A stretch of DNA of 64,000 nt from Dyella terrae (GCF_022394535.1 NZ_CP089414.1:3782001-3846000); one strand, 5' to 3'. Positions 9,344-19,323 are shown, counted from the first letter of the stretch. The notes: a model not told the origin generated them from the sequence alone. Program-made: numbers and translations.

Positions 9344-9805
9344 TCAGCGATAGTTGCGTACGTCGTTGATCGCATGGTCGACGGCGGCTTCTGCCTGGTC
9401 GACGTGCATCAGCGAGCGGTGCTTCAGCTCGCGAGTCATCGGATCATCTTCCTCGCGATTGAGGTCGTTATGCACCTTGGCCAGCAGATCGGCGGCCTGG
9501 TGCAGTCGACCCGGCTGGTCCATCGGCAAGTCCACCTGCGGATGGTCATTGAGATCCTTGCCGTCGTCATAGGCAGCGTGCTTGATCTCGCCGATAGCGC
9601 GGTCGATTTCGGTGATCGCGATGTCTTCCTGGCTGCTTACGGCGGCGTCGCCGGGACGATGCGAAATCATCCAGCGCGCTGTGCGCAGGTCGGACAGCGC
9701 GTGCAGGTACGCCGGATGACGCCCGGGCATATCGGCGTGGGCAGACAACGGCAACAGCACGGCGATACCGGCAGTCAGGATCATGCGTTTAAACAGCAAC
9801 TTCAT
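9344..9805 (-). CDS. Small exported helical protein of unknown function
   Basis: This 153-residue protein has a clear signal peptide (residues 1-24, ending SAHA). The start is supported by AGGGGG about 7 nt upstream. The mature part is charged and mostly helical, with a conserved-looking HPAYLHALSDLRTARW opening and several His/Asp-rich turns (LMHVDQAEAAVDHAIND). Proteins of this look recur in Rhodanobacteraceae and Burkholderiales as hypothetical periplasmic proteins. No catalytic motif is recognised. It is monocistronic by spacing. Confidence 0.7.
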   Translation of the reverse strand: MKLLFKRMILTAGIAVLLPLSAHADMPGRHPAYLHALSDLRTARWMISHRPGDAAVSSQEDIAITEIDRAIGEIKHAAYDDGKDLNDHPQVDLPMDQPGRLHQAADLLAKVHNDLNREEDDPMTRELKHRSLMHVDQAEAAVDHAINDVRNYR

Positions 9806-9971
9806 GCGGCCCCCTTGGGTGTGAAAGTGGCTGCATTATTCAGTGGCGTTGCTTGCGCATGCCTTGCTTCGCTGATGGTCGTTCAGTGGCCAGCGGGTGT
9901 CGGAGACGTGGCCGCGTGGAGCTGCCAACCGCACGCATTCCCGGTGATCTCAACAGTGCAGGCGAGATAGA

Positions 9972-11225
9972 TCAGAAGCCGATCACGACCGGGAGCTCTC
10001 GCGCGTCCTTGTGCCACACACCGGTGTAGCCATTGCCCTGGGCGACCAGTTCGAAGGTCTCCAGGTCGCGGCCCTCCTTGCCGTTGGTCAACCGCAACGT
10101 GTTGCCATTGCGAGCACTGGACAAGGTTATCGGCAGTCGATATTTTTCGTAGAAATAGATCGCCGTTCCTGAGGATGCATCGCTGTCTGCCGCGACACGC
10201 ATCGTTATCGACGCCGATCCAATACGACCGTGCAGCACTTGGCCGCGCGGCGACGAGGGCTGTTGTGGCTCGTCGTCGCCGAAGAACAGGGTGCGGCCAT
10301 ATGCGGTCAGGAAGCCACGTAGTTTGTCGTCGCTGATCCGTAGCGTGACATCACCCACGTCGTCGAGCGCACGCATGGCGTGGTTACTGCACCGCTCGGC
10401 GACAAACGTCACGCTCTTGGCGTCGGGTATGGCAAGTTTCAGATAGCGAAAGGTATCGCTTGAGTCGCTGGAGGTATCGCTTCTGGCTTCGGTGAGTCCA
10501 GCCAGGCACTGTTCGTTGAATCCTATGCGCTCATCCAGGTCTGCGTCGGCGTCCTTGGCTTTGTCTGGCGTGCCGGTCATGGCCTGCGTGCGTCGCTGCG
10601 CGCGTAGTTCCTTCAGCAGGGCGGTGTACTGGCGAGTTCGCTCCTGTTTCATCATGCGGACGATAGTGGTGCGAGCCTCGGGCGAAATGACGTCGTCCGC
10701 CGTGAAAGCGGCGCCCGTGGTTGCGTTGAAATGAAATGATTCAGTCCAATCCTCGCAGTAAGCGCCACAGCCATCGCGTTCTATGGTGATCGAGAGGATG
10801 TGCGCATCGTTACGACCGACCGTAAATCCGAGTGAGGTAATCGAATCCAGACGATAGCCGCTATTTGGGATATCGCTGGTAGCCGGCAGTGTGAAGCTTT
10901 TGCCGGTGCCTGTAGGTGCGGGTATGCCAACGATTTGCACATAGAGTGCCTCGTTGATGCGTTGCGCTTCCCCGCTGTGTGAGCTGGAAGAGACGAAGGG
11001 CATGACAATGGAGCCATTCGACCAGTCGCTCGTGTACGCCGGTGCATCCGCGCCAGACCAAGCCAGCGTGCGCGGAACGACGGAGAAGGCTTGCGCCGCT
11101 GCTACCTGACTGTGGGTGACCCATGCAGCCAGCAACGCCATGGCGGCGAGATAACGTGACCAAACACGCCGGGACGACTGTCCCGGTGTGTTGCAGACCT
11201 CGATGCGCCTGGAGGATAAGTACAT
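9972..11225 (-). CDS. Exported protein with a DUF3298/RsiV-like domain
   Basis: This 417-residue protein has an N-terminal signal sequence with a long n-region (hydrophobic segment about residues 26-44). The middle part carries a pattern like that of DUF3298/PdaC-RsiV C-terminal domains: a strand with HILSITIERDGCGAYCED, then FHFNATTGAAFTADDVISP, as in proteins where a 'soluble calcium-free' fold ends with a LxTGKxxxLxDLF motif. Two cysteines in the CGAYC motif could form a disulfide. The function is unknown. It is flanked by unrelated genes on the same strand with gaps over 100 bp. Confidence 0.6.
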   Translation of the reverse strand: MYLSSRRIEVCNTPGQSSRRVWSRYLAAMALLAAWVTHSQVAAAQAFSVVPRTLAWSGADAPAYTSDWSNGSIVMPFVSSSSHSGEAQRINEALYVQIVGIPAPTGTGKSFTLPATSDIPNSGYRLDSITSLGFTVGRNDAHILSITIERDGCGAYCEDWTESFHFNATTGAAFTADDVISPEARTTIVRMMKQERTRQYTALLKELRAQRRTQAMTGTPDKAKDADADLDERIGFNEQCLAGLTEARSDTSSDSSDTFRYLKLAIPDAKSVTFVAERCSNHAMRALDDVGDVTLRISDDKLRGFLTAYGRTLFFGDDEPQQPSSPRGQVLHGRIGSASITMRVAADSDASSGTAIYFYEKYRLPITLSSARNGNTLRLTNGKEGRDLETFELVAQGNGYTGVWHKDARELPVVIGF

Positions 11226-11331
11226 GGTGGTCTGAATCCGTTCTTCACCAGATGCCTATGTTGCGGCGGCGTTCTGGCTCGCGGGGGCTGAAAAAATGGC
11301 GTGCGGAGGGCGGGCTGGACGAGGAGGCCCG

Positions 11332-12285
11332 TCAAGCGTAGCGGTCGGCCAACGCGTCCGTTGCATTCACCAACACGTCCACGATGGCCGGATCGGCGGC
11401 GCTATGTCCGGCCAGCACGATGTGGAACGCAGCTTCCGGCCACGCCGTGGCGAGGTCGTAGGCGTTCTTCACCGGGCAGATGACGTCGTAGCGGCCGTGC
11501 ACAATAGTTGCCGGAATGCGCCGGATGCGGTCCACGTCGCGCAGCAGTTGATCAGGCTCCAGGAATACCTGATGGCGGAAGTAGTGCGCTTCGGTACGCG
11601 CGACGCTCACTGCCGCGTGCGGATTCTCGAAGATGCCCGGTTCGTTCGGATCGTGCACCAGCGTCGTGCTGCCACCTTCCCAGTTGCTCCACGCCATCGC
11701 GGCGGCCACGCGCACGGACTCATCGTCGCTGTCGAGGCGGCGCCAATAGGCTTCGACCATGTCGTCGCGTTCGTTCTCGGGAATGTGGGCGACGTAGTGC
11801 GACCAACGCTCAGGGAAGATCCAGCGCGCGCCGCCATAGAGCTCGTTGAACCAGCGCAGCTCGCCGGGGCGGCCAAGGAAGATGCCGCGCAGCACGAGCC
11901 CAAGCACGCGCTCCGGGTGTGCCTGCCCGTAGGCCAGCGCGAGCGTAGAGCCCCACGAGCCGCCGAAGACCACCCAGCGTTCGATACCCAGGTGCTCGCG
12001 GATCGTTTCGATGTCCCCGACGAGATGCCCGGTGGTGTTATTGCGCAGCTCCGCGTGCGGCGTCGAGCGACCCGCGCCGCGCTGATCGAACAGCACGATG
12101 CGATAGCGTGCGGGATCGAAGAAGCGGCGGTGATACGGGGACACACCCGAGCCGGGGCCGCCGTGCAGGAACACCACGGGCAGGCCATGCGGGTTGCCGC
12201 ATTCCTCGATGTGCAGCTCGTGAATGTCATCCACGCGCAGGCGCTGGGTGCGATAGGGCTCGATCTCGGGGTATAGCTCGCGCAT
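11332..12285 (-). CDS. pip: Prolyl aminopeptidase (proline iminopeptidase)
   Basis: This 317-residue cytoplasmic serine peptidase of family S33 removes N-terminal proline from peptides. The sequence shows the oxyanion HGGPG (41-45), the nucleophile motif GGSWGS (108-113, Ser110), the FDQRGAGRS block typical of the family, the acid in GRYDVICP and the histidine in LAGHSA. The length matches the roughly 315-residue norm. There is no signal peptide. It is not linked to an operon by spacing: the upstream gene ends about 160 bp away, and the downstream gene starts about 100 bp away. Confidence 0.95.
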   Translation of the reverse strand: MRELYPEIEPYRTQRLRVDDIHELHIEECGNPHGLPVVFLHGGPGSGVSPYHRRFFDPARYRIVLFDQRGAGRSTPHAELRNNTTGHLVGDIETIREHLGIERWVVFGGSWGSTLALAYGQAHPERVLGLVLRGIFLGRPGELRWFNELYGGARWIFPERWSHYVAHIPENERDDMVEAYWRRLDSDDESVRVAAAMAWSNWEGGSTTLVHDPNEPGIFENPHAAVSVARTEAHYFRHQVFLEPDQLLRDVDRIRRIPATIVHGRYDVICPVKNAYDLATAWPEAAFHIVLAGHSAADPAIVDVLVNATDALADRYA

Positions 12286-12430
12286 GGTGCTGCTCCGTCG
12301 GCGTACCGTCGAAGCATAGCCACCCCGTAGTGCTTGAGGAAACCGTGACCTACGGGGGAGTGGGCATGGCAGCTTGTCCGGCGGCGCCGGCCATCCCGTT
12401 CAGGAGGGCCGGCGCTCCGCGCGGCAAACC

Positions 12431-12449
12431 ACGCCCATGCCGTGGGCGT
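12431..12449 (-). terminator. Stem-loop after the TonB-receptor stub
   Basis: ACGCCCA (12431-12437) pairs with TGGGCGT (12443-12449) immediately after the stop codon of the receptor fragment on the minus strand, followed by a short T-run in that direction. It is probably the original terminator of the lost receptor gene. Confidence 0.5.
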
Positions 12450-13010
12450 CAGAGTTTGTAGTTGACGCCGAACATCACCGTACGTCCCCAGGTGTTGTAG
12501 TCGAGCGGTCGGCCGATCTGCGTGTTGTCGGGCAGGTTGGAGATCTGCTCGGTCTTGTACGGCGAGTTGGTGAGGTTGTAGATCTGCAGCAGCACCGACA
12601 GGCCGTTCCATTGGCCCTGGGTGAAGGCGTAGCCGGCCTGGAAATCGGTCTGCTTGTCGGCCAGCACCTTGTTGTAGCCCAACTGGTCGAACAGCGCGAC
12701 GGCCTCGCCCGTGAACGAGGAGCGGTAGCGCTCCGTGATGCGGAACGACCAGCCGTACTTCTCGTAGTACAGCGTGAGGTTGGCGATCTTGCGCGACAAG
12801 CCGGGCAGGGTGGACGGCGCGCCCGGAATCGACGACACCGCGCTCACCGGAACGGTACTGTTGATCAGCGTGAAGTTGCCCTGCATGCCGAAGCCATCCA
12901 GCGCGCGCGCAACCATGCCGCCCTCCAGTGCGCCGGACAGTTCCAGACCCTGCATCTTGCCGCCGGTGCCGTTCAGCGTGATGAGGAAAAAGTCATTTTT
13001 AATGTGACGC
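12449..13010 (-). pseudogene. C-terminal fragment of a TonB-dependent receptor
   Basis: Only the last 180 or so residues of a receptor barrel remain. The readable part starts near LNGTGGKMQGLELSG, a segment that in full-length Xanthomonadales receptors falls well inside the barrel. It continues through LTLYYEKYGWSFRI and QIYNLTNSPYKTEQ, and closes with the aromatic-rich terminal strand RTVMFGVNYKL. There is no plug, TonB box or signal peptide. The frame stays open to 13042, but the region before about 13005 is the 3' end of the MliC gene read in another frame. This indicates a deletion that fused the two. A functional product is unlikely. Confidence 0.8.
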
Positions 13011-13373
13011 TGACGTGCATCCCCCGATGATTGGCGCGGCATTCGGGCCGGCCGTCATGTCGTAGAGATCGCCGTTGTTGCCCTTGGTCCACCACACATA
13101 AGGGCCGGCGACGTACCGGACGCCCGACGCGGCGAGCGTGTCGACGAAGAGCATCGCGTTGCCCTTCACTGTGAGCATGGCGAAGCTCTGTCCGCCTTGG
13201 CGGTTGTAGTAGGTGACCTTGAGCGATTGGCCGCCGTGGCACTGGTAATCGCGCACCAGGGTGTTGTCGACGGGGATGGGCGGTAGATGTGTCGTGTCGG
13301 CCATCGCCGCCGTGCCAGCCAGCAAAGCTATGGCTGTGCATGCGATGCGCCTGCTGTAGTGGATGGTGTTCAT
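12999..13373 (-). CDS. MliC-like lysozyme inhibitor, exported
   Basis: This 124-residue protein has a signal peptide (residues 1-25, ending AMA). The mature part matches the MliC/PliC C-type lysozyme-inhibitor fold: YQCHGGQSLKVTYYNRQGG, then a VKGNAMLFVD hairpin, GVRYVAGPYVWWTKGNNG and a terminal GGC. The two cysteines would form the family disulfide. It probably protects peptidoglycan from host or competitor lysozyme. It lies 3 bp after the serine hydrolase gene on the same strand, so the two are likely co-transcribed. Its 3' end abuts the receptor remnant, and the deletion seems to have left the stop codon intact. Confidence 0.8.
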   Translation of the reverse strand: MNTIHYSRRIACTAIALLAGTAAMADTTHLPPIPVDNTLVRDYQCHGGQSLKVTYYNRQGGQSFAMLTVKGNAMLFVDTLAASGVRYVAGPYVWWTKGNNGDLYDMTAGPNAAPIIGGCTSASH

Positions 13374-13376
13374 GGC

Positions 13377-15368
13377 TCACTTCACCTCGTCGTAGACGTA
13401 TTCGTGCTGGTCGTCGCGCAACACCAGCTTGCGGTTGTCCCCGCTGCCCGACACCACGAACTCAAAACCATCCGAACCCGGTGAAATGGTGACAAACGAG
13501 ACGGAGCCGTCGTCGTTCTTGCGCGAAGCGACCTCGCTATGCCACGCGCCGAAATTGAATTCCAGGTTCTTGCCGCTGCGGTCCACCTGGATGCTGCCCA
13601 CGGCGGGGTTGCGATAGTTGTCGGCCAGCTTTGCCACCTCGGCGGGATCGGCAGGCACGGTGAGGCGTTTTCGCTCAGCGGCGATCTGCGCCTTTAGGCG
13701 TTTCACGCCAGCATCGATATCACCCTGCGCCAGCGGCTTGCCGTCAAACAGCACTTCGAGCAGACGGCGTTGGAACGGGCCGCGGATGAAGACGCCGGCG
13801 TCGGCGTTGGTCAGGATCACGGCGCCCACACCCTGCTCGGGCAACCACATCATGTCGGAATGGAAACCGGTCAGGTCACCGCCGTGATGCACCACCGGCA
13901 CGCCCCAGGTGTGATCCACCATCAAGCCCATGCCATAGGTAGCCGTGGTGCCTAGCGCCACGTTGGCCTTGCGTCGTTCGAGTAGCGATTGCCTGGACAC
14001 GTAACGTTGGCCGTCGGGCAGCAGGCCGTCGTCCAGTTCCATCTGCACATAGCGCAGCATGTCGCTCACTGCGCTCCATGCTGCGCCAGCAGGGCGTGCC
14101 GCACGAACGGAATCGTTGATGCCCATGCCGGCAATCGCGGTATGGCCGTCCACGTCCAGGCCGTGTGGCGTGGCGTGGTTGCCAAGCAATGCGCGGTCGT
14201 AGTCAAACGTAGTGATCTTCATGCCCAACGGATCGAACACCTGCTTCTGCATGGCGAGGTCGTAGGCCGCGCCGAGCTCCATATTCGGATACAGCGCATG
14301 GGCGCCGATATAGCCGGCCGCCGCCGCCATCAGGTTCGAGTACTGGAACAGTTCGCCGAACTTGCTGGTCGGTTGCATGCCCGACAGCGCCTTCATCACC
14401 GTCTCTGGCGTGGCATCGCGGCTGTTGAGCAGCCACTCCATGTCCTGCCTCGGCATACCGGTGCAGGCGCAGATCAGGTGGCGCATCAACACTTGCTTGG
14501 TGGTCGCGGCGTCGCCCAGCCGGAACGACGGCATCACGTCCACGACCGGCGTGTTCGAGGTGAACTTCTTCTGGTCCACCTCGCGCGCCAGCATCAACGT
14601 GGTCAGCGCCTTGGTGTTGGAGGCGATCATGAACAGGGTATCGGCATCGACCGGCGTGGGCTTGTTGATCTCCCGCACACCGAGACCGCCGGCAAACACC
14701 ACCTTGCCATGATCGATCAGGCCGATGGCCACGCCCGGCACGTCGTACGCCTTGCGCGCGCCATCCACGAAGGCCATCAGCGTCTCCACGCGCGCGGCAT
14801 CGAGCGGATGCGCTTTCTTGCCGGCGAAACTCTCGCGTTTGTAACCCTTAGGCAGCAGGCGGTCGGAGATGGCACGTAGCTGCGAGGCGCGCTTCTCGGC
14901 CACCGCATTGGCCATGTCGTAGATCAGCACCGTGTACTGATTGCCATGTCGATAGGCAATGACGGTGACGCCACGTTTATCGTTAGCGGAGGTCTCGTAG
15001 TTGTAGACGCGGACCTGGTCCCAGTCGTCACGCGGTGCGGCGTCAGTGGCGACTTGCAGCGGCCACATCTTGGGCGGTGCGTAGGCTTTCCATGCCTGGG
15101 TGACGGCGTCATCGGGCGTGGTGGCCTTTACATCGACCAGCACGGCTTGCGAGTCCGCTTCAGGCGGGGCCAGCGTGACCTTGTTGCCAGCAGCGTGCAT
15201 GGTCCAGTCGGCGGGTTGCACGAACTGCGTACCCGCGGATGTCGTTCTGGGCGTATCCGCCTTGGTGGTTGTATCGGCGGCTGGCGCGGCTGGTGGCGCG
15301 GCGGGCATGGCCAGCGATGTGGAGGCCAGCGCAAACAACCCGACAAATGCAACGCAACGCATCAACAT
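13377..15368 (-). CDS. Exported class C beta-lactamase-like serine hydrolase
   Basis: This 663-residue protein has a signal peptide and a Pro/Ala-rich linker, then an extra N-terminal domain of about 160 residues before the beta-lactamase/D-Ala-D-Ala carboxypeptidase-type domain. The catalytic SxxK is SNTK at 250-253, the second motif is YSN in LFQYSNLMAA, and the third is HHGGDLTG. A C-terminal beta domain of about 120 residues follows (RSGKNLEFNFG and GSVSFVTIS). Such enzymes include penicillin-binding-like esterases and D-aminopeptidases, and the substrate is unknown. The MliC-like gene follows 3 bp later, which suggests a cell-wall role. Confidence 0.88.
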   Translation of the reverse strand: MLMRCVAFVGLFALASTSLAMPAAPPAAPAADTTTKADTPRTTSAGTQFVQPADWTMHAAGNKVTLAPPEADSQAVLVDVKATTPDDAVTQAWKAYAPPKMWPLQVATDAAPRDDWDQVRVYNYETSANDKRGVTVIAYRHGNQYTVLIYDMANAVAEKRASQLRAISDRLLPKGYKRESFAGKKAHPLDAARVETLMAFVDGARKAYDVPGVAIGLIDHGKVVFAGGLGVREINKPTPVDADTLFMIASNTKALTTLMLAREVDQKKFTSNTPVVDVMPSFRLGDAATTKQVLMRHLICACTGMPRQDMEWLLNSRDATPETVMKALSGMQPTSKFGELFQYSNLMAAAAGYIGAHALYPNMELGAAYDLAMQKQVFDPLGMKITTFDYDRALLGNHATPHGLDVDGHTAIAGMGINDSVRAARPAGAAWSAVSDMLRYVQMELDDGLLPDGQRYVSRQSLLERRKANVALGTTATYGMGLMVDHTWGVPVVHHGGDLTGFHSDMMWLPEQGVGAVILTNADAGVFIRGPFQRRLLEVLFDGKPLAQGDIDAGVKRLKAQIAAERKRLTVPADPAEVAKLADNYRNPAVGSIQVDRSGKNLEFNFGAWHSEVASRKNDDGSVSFVTISPGSDGFEFVVSGSGDNRKLVLRDDQHEYVYDEVK

Positions 15369-15662
15369 GGAAGTACCTCGCCATAAGGGAGACGCTCTGT
15401 TGTCACGTGGGAAAACACAGCGCCGCGTGACGGGGTCGATGACACGGGTGGTGCCGGAAGTCTACACAGGTTGCCCGGCGGCGCCAGTGCGCTTGGGCGG
15501 CGGGACAAGCGAACGCTGACATAGGTCACGGCTATGACCATGGCGTCCATACATCCGGTTTCGTGCAGTGCATCCCGCTCATGTGCTTGACGGTGGTCGG
15601 CGGTTGTTTTTCCATGCACGGTACCGTTTGGCTATCTTCGCTTGTTCGCGGAAAATTCAACC

Positions 15663-16700
15663 ATGAACACGACTGCTTCCTTACCCATACCCGACTTCCT
15701 CGGCCAATTGGCGGCATCCGTTACCCGCGCGCGCACCCTGGAGGAACTGGTGCGTCCCCTGCTTGAGCTGTTGCAGACCGTGACCGGGCTGGAGTCCACC
15801 TACCTCACCACCATCGACACCGATGGCGGCTACCAGTACATCCTGTTCTCGCGCAACACCAGTCGCCTGCAGATTCCCGAGGGCTTGGCGGTGCCGTGGG
15901 AAGGCACGCTGTGCAAGCGGGCGTTGGAAGAGGGACGCCCCTATACCGACGATGTCGCCAACTGCTGGCCGGATTCCGGTCCCGCGCGGGAGTTGGGCAT
16001 TGCGACCTATGCGAGTACGCCGGTGCGACTGGACGACGGCACGCTCTACGGCACCCTTTGTGCTGCCAGCGGCGAGCGCAAACCGCTGGAGGATGGCGCT
16101 GATCAGGTGCTGCAGATGTTTTCGCGGCTGATCGGCCAGCAGATCGAGCGTGAACGCATGTTGCAGGCGTTGCAGCATGCCAACGACACGCTAGCGGTGA
16201 GTGCGTTGACGGATGCCACCACCGGTTTGCCCAACCGGCGCGCCTTGATGGAAGAGCTGCGGCGCCGTCTTGTAGCGCATGGCCCGGCGGGACGCGCGCT
16301 GGTCGTGGCCTTTGTCGATCTGGATCAGTTCAAGGCCATCAACGACATCTACGGGCACGACGCCGGTGATCGATTCCTCTCGGCCATCGGTGGGCGTATG
16401 CAGGGTACGGTGCGCTCTGGCGACTTCGTCGCGCGCTTGGGCGGCGACGAGTTTGTGGTGCTTTCCAGTCCTGCACATGACGAAGCGCTTGCCGTCGCTG
16501 ACGCCTTGCGCAAACGCTTGCAGGAGGCGACCACGGGACGCTTTCATCTTGGTGCGCTGTCGTTGGACTACGCGGGGCCAAGCATTGGCAGCATCGTGTC
16601 GCTGTCGGGCGACGCGGAACCCGAAGCGCTGATCGCGCAGGCCGACGCCGCCATGTACGAGGTCAAGCGCGAGCGCAAGCAGTCGCAACCGCCGCGCTGA
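15663..16700 (+). CDS. GAF-GGDEF diguanylate cyclase
   Basis: This 345-residue cytoplasmic protein makes cyclic di-GMP. A GAF sensor domain spans about residues 15-165 (LELLQTVTGLESTYLTTID and GIATYASTPVRLDDG are typical), then a GGDEF domain with DATTGLPNRRAL, FVDLDQFKAIND and the intact signature RLGGDEF. An inhibitory RxxD site (RSGD) sits five residues before the signature, so product inhibition is likely. The ATG at 15663 is preferred to a TTG 21 bp upstream. The gene stands alone and ends 7 bp from the convergent AraC gene. The GAF ligand is unknown. Confidence 0.9.
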   Translation: MNTTASLPIPDFLGQLAASVTRARTLEELVRPLLELLQTVTGLESTYLTTIDTDGGYQYILFSRNTSRLQIPEGLAVPWEGTLCKRALEEGRPYTDDVANCWPDSGPARELGIATYASTPVRLDDGTLYGTLCAASGERKPLEDGADQVLQMFSRLIGQQIERERMLQALQHANDTLAVSALTDATTGLPNRRALMEELRRRLVAHGPAGRALVVAFVDLDQFKAINDIYGHDAGDRFLSAIGGRMQGTVRSGDFVARLGGDEFVVLSSPAHDEALAVADALRKRLQEATTGRFHLGALSLDYAGPSIGSIVSLSGDAEPEALIAQADAAMYEVKRERKQSQPPR

Positions 16701-16707
16701 GTCGCGC

Positions 16708-17622
16708 TCAGTTCAGCGCTGCAGCGCGTAGTCCTTCACCGCGGACACGGCCCGGGCACATGCCGCTCACGCGTTTGTACAGGCGACGGAACGCCGCCTC
16801 GCTGCTATAGCCCAACTGTTGCGCAATGCCGGCCACGGATTGTTGCCGATCGCGCAGCATCTGCTCCGCTACGCTGACCCGCCATTGCGTGAGGTACTGC
16901 ACCGGCGGCAACTTCATCAATTGCGTGAAGCGCTCGGCAAAGGCTGAGCGCGACATGCAGGCCAGCGCAGCCATGGATTGCATCGTCCAGGCTTTGCCTG
17001 GGTGATCATGCACCGCCTGCAACACGCGTGCGATACGCGGATCGGCGAGCGAGGCGAACAGGCCTTGACGCTCGCCGTTGGTGCGTGAGTAATCGCAGAT
17101 GGCGAGCGTGAACAGCGCATCGGCCAGTTTATTGAGGAGCACGTGGCGACCGGCGCAATCGGCGTGCACTACCTCTGCCATGGTCGCGGCCAGTTGGCGG
17201 AAGGGTGCGCTGGCGCGTGACGCGTGAATCACCATGCACGACGGCAATGCATGATTAAGAGGGTGCTGGCTGGCGCCAGTGAAGCGAAACTCGCCGCAGA
17301 TAAGGCTGGTATGCGGAATATCCTGTCCGCGCGCCTCCGCCAGGCGATGCGGTGTGCCATGCGGAAAGATCACCAGATCGCCCGCCTCCAGCGCCACGGT
17401 TTCATCGAGTTCATCGCACTCCACCGTGCAGGCGCCGGTGCCCACCAGATGGAACAACCCGCAGTCGATCCGGGGCGCGTCGGCAAACCACGTACCGCAG
17501 CGGTGAAGTTCGGCCACTACCTGCACCTGCAGCATCGACCGGTTGAGCAGCGATTCCAGCGCGGGTTCGACAAGCCTCGGGCGTGGCCCCGGCGGTAATG
17601 ACAGGTTCGGTTCGATGTACAT
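16708..17622 (-). CDS. AraC-family transcriptional regulator with cupin sensor domain
   Basis: This 304-residue regulator has an N-terminal cupin domain (ALEAGDLVIFPHGTPH is the cupin box) of the AraC-binding type, then a C-terminal double helix-turn-helix (MQSMAALACMSRSAFAERF and VAGIAQQLGYSSEAAFRRLY). The start is placed at the ATG at 17622, because residues upstream of it are low-quality frame extension. It follows bufC on the same strand after 70 bp and could be the last gene of the bufferin operon, or be independent. The domain type is the one found next to oxidoreductase targets, but no effector can be assigned. Confidence 0.85.
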   Translation of the reverse strand: MYIEPNLSLPPGPRPRLVEPALESLLNRSMLQVQVVAELHRCGTWFADAPRIDCGLFHLVGTGACTVECDELDETVALEAGDLVIFPHGTPHRLAEARGQDIPHTSLICGEFRFTGASQHPLNHALPSCMVIHASRASAPFRQLAATMAEVVHADCAGRHVLLNKLADALFTLAICDYSRTNGERQGLFASLADPRIARVLQAVHDHPGKAWTMQSMAALACMSRSAFAERFTQLMKLPPVQYLTQWRVSVAEQMLRDRQQSVAGIAQQLGYSSEAAFRRLYKRVSGMCPGRVRGEGLRAAALN

Positions 17623-17692
17623 GGGCTTCCCTCCGGCGAATGTCTCCCTGAGACACTTCGCTGTGGGACGAGCCACGGTTACACCGTTGCCG

Positions 17693-18472
17693 TCAGGTCG
17701 TGTGGATGCGCCCAATGAGGCCCTCGTCCAGCCAGCGTCCGAGCAAGGTGGCCATGCGGGGCAGCGCGGCACTTGGGCCGTGGCGCTCGGCCTCACGCCC
17801 ACATAGTTGCCCGAAGCACTCGCCATTCAGGGCGCCTTGGAGGGCGGGGAGTTCATCGGCTGCCACCACTCGGTAACGTACGTCCAGCGTCGGACGCCAG
17901 ATGAGCAAGGGGCGTGTCCGCGTGAGCCGCCGCCGTGCGGGGCGCGACGATCCCCGATCGGCCGCGCGGCGGAACGCATCGACGTTGCACGTTGTGTGCA
18001 GCAACTGCGCGTGCGGCAGGAGTTGCAGCCGCATGGTCGCCCACGCGTCGGGGGATACGTTCGCGAGCTTAGTCGCGTCAACGGTAGCGTGGTCTGTCGC
18101 GTCGAATGCCACGGAAATGGCCCAGTCCAACCGGGCGGCCTCCGCCAGCGCGGGATGGTCGCGCCAGGGCTGCGTGGCAGCAAGGAAGGTCGCCAGTCCT
18201 TCTCCATGCCAGCGGATATTGAAGTGCTTGGAGGGGTGCGCGGCGACGTAGTCGTCCAGCAAATCCGCAAAGCGGCGGCCCGCGAGCAGCGACAAGCCTG
18301 GAAACTCCGTCGCCAGTGCCTCGCGCAGGCGAATGCGATAGCCGTGTTGGTAGACAGCCAGTCGGCAGGCCTCATCAGCCATCGCATCGCCGCGCAACAG
18401 GGCCAGATTCGGCGTCGCCGGCGAACGCAAGGCTTCGGCGAGCTGCAACTGCATGGCGCGAAGGTCGCTCAC
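17693..18472 (-). CDS. bufC: BufC: DUF2063-type partner of the MNIO enzyme
   Basis: This 259-residue protein is of the DUF2063 family (often annotated as putative DNA-binding). In MNIO systems such proteins act as the RiPP recognition partner that presents the precursor to the enzyme. Family features are the N-terminal helical part with [23 protein letters not shown] and the [21 protein letters not shown] block. The ATG overlaps the bufB stop by 4 bp, so translation is coupled. The C-terminal half is a smaller, less conserved domain. The gene is part of a bufA-bufB-bufC unit. Confidence 0.85.
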   Translation of the reverse strand: MSDLRAMQLQLAEALRSPATPNLALLRGDAMADEACRLAVYQHGYRIRLREALATEFPGLSLLAGRRFADLLDDYVAAHPSKHFNIRWHGEGLATFLAATQPWRDHPALAEAARLDWAISVAFDATDHATVDATKLANVSPDAWATMRLQLLPHAQLLHTTCNVDAFRRAADRGSSRPARRRLTRTRPLLIWRPTLDVRYRVVAADELPALQGALNGECFGQLCGREAERHGPSAALPRMATLLGRWLDEGLIGRIHTT

Positions 18473-19323
18473 GCGGCCTCCTGCAGCAGCGCATTGGCGA
18501 GGGCGCGGGCGTGGTCCAGTTCCGCGCGCAGTTCAGCAAGCGGGGGAATATGGTCGTCACGCTCGATCATGGTGGATACATGGCCGAAGCGGCGCACGGC
18601 TTCCACATAGAGATTCCACACGGCATCGACTACGGGAGCGTCGTGCGTATCGATCAGCAGGTTGCCGCCCTGTTCGTGACCGGCGAGATGGAACTGCTGC
18701 ACGCGCGCGGCTGGCAGGCCATCGAGGTAATCCAGTGACGAAAAGCCATGATTGTGTGCGCTTACGTGCACATTGTTGATATCAAGCAGGATCAGGCAGT
18801 CAGCCCGTTCGGCGACCGCTGCCAGGAACTCCCATTCGGTCAGCTGCGACTGCGCGAAGCGGATATAGCTCGATACGTTTTCCAGAAGGATGCGGCGACC
18901 GAGCCGATCCTGCACGCGTCGCACGCGATCCACCACGTGGACCAGTGCTTCCTCGGTATATGGCAGCGGCATCAGGTCGTGCAGGTTCACGCCATTCACG
19001 CCGGTCCAGCACAGATGATCGGAGATCCATGCGGGTTGTACGTGGCGGGCTAGTGCAGCGAGCTGGTCCAGATACGCCATGTTGAGCGGATCGGTGCCGC
19101 CGATGGACAGTGACACGCCATGCATCACCAGTGGGAAACGCTCACGGAAACGTTCCAGCCAGCGCAGCGGACGGCCGCCCGGTACCAGGTAGTTTTCGGA
19201 GACGATCTCCAGCCATTCCACATGGCCCGGTTCGTCGAGCAGCGCTTCATAGTGATCGACGCGCAGACCCAGGCCGAAGCCGAGATACGGTAAATCGCGA
19301 GAGGGTTGCTTGATGGTTTTCAT
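18469..19323 (-). CDS. bufB: BufB: DUF692/MNIO multinuclear iron oxidative enzyme
   Basis: This 284-residue TIM-barrel enzyme is of the DUF692 family (multinuclear non-haem iron-dependent oxidases). In bufferin systems these enzymes convert precursor cysteines to thiooxazole-type groups that bind copper. Iron-ligand regions are all present: HGVSLSIG (68-75), SDHLCW (101-106), LENVSSY (147-153), DINNVHVS (181-188), FHLAGH (211-216) and DTHDAPV (225-231). The start at 19323 drops an 8-residue extension without support. It overlaps bufC by 4 bp and follows bufA by 51 bp. The exact modification cannot be read from sequence. Confidence 0.92.
   Translation of the reverse strand: MKTIKQPSRDLPYLGFGLGLRVDHYEALLDEPGHVEWLEIVSENYLVPGGRPLRWLERFRERFPLVMHGVSLSIGGTDPLNMAYLDQLAALARHVQPAWISDHLCWTGVNGVNLHDLMPLPYTEEALVHVVDRVRRVQDRLGRRILLENVSSYIRFAQSQLTEWEFLAAVAERADCLILLDINNVHVSAHNHGFSSLDYLDGLPAARVQQFHLAGHEQGGNLLIDTHDAPVVDAVWNLYVEAVRRFGHVSTMIERDDHIPPLAELRAELDHARALANALLQEAA

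Noticed and set aside
11296..12276. 326-codon plus-strand frame opposite the prolyl aminopeptidase
   Set aside because: Antisense of a clear pip gene.
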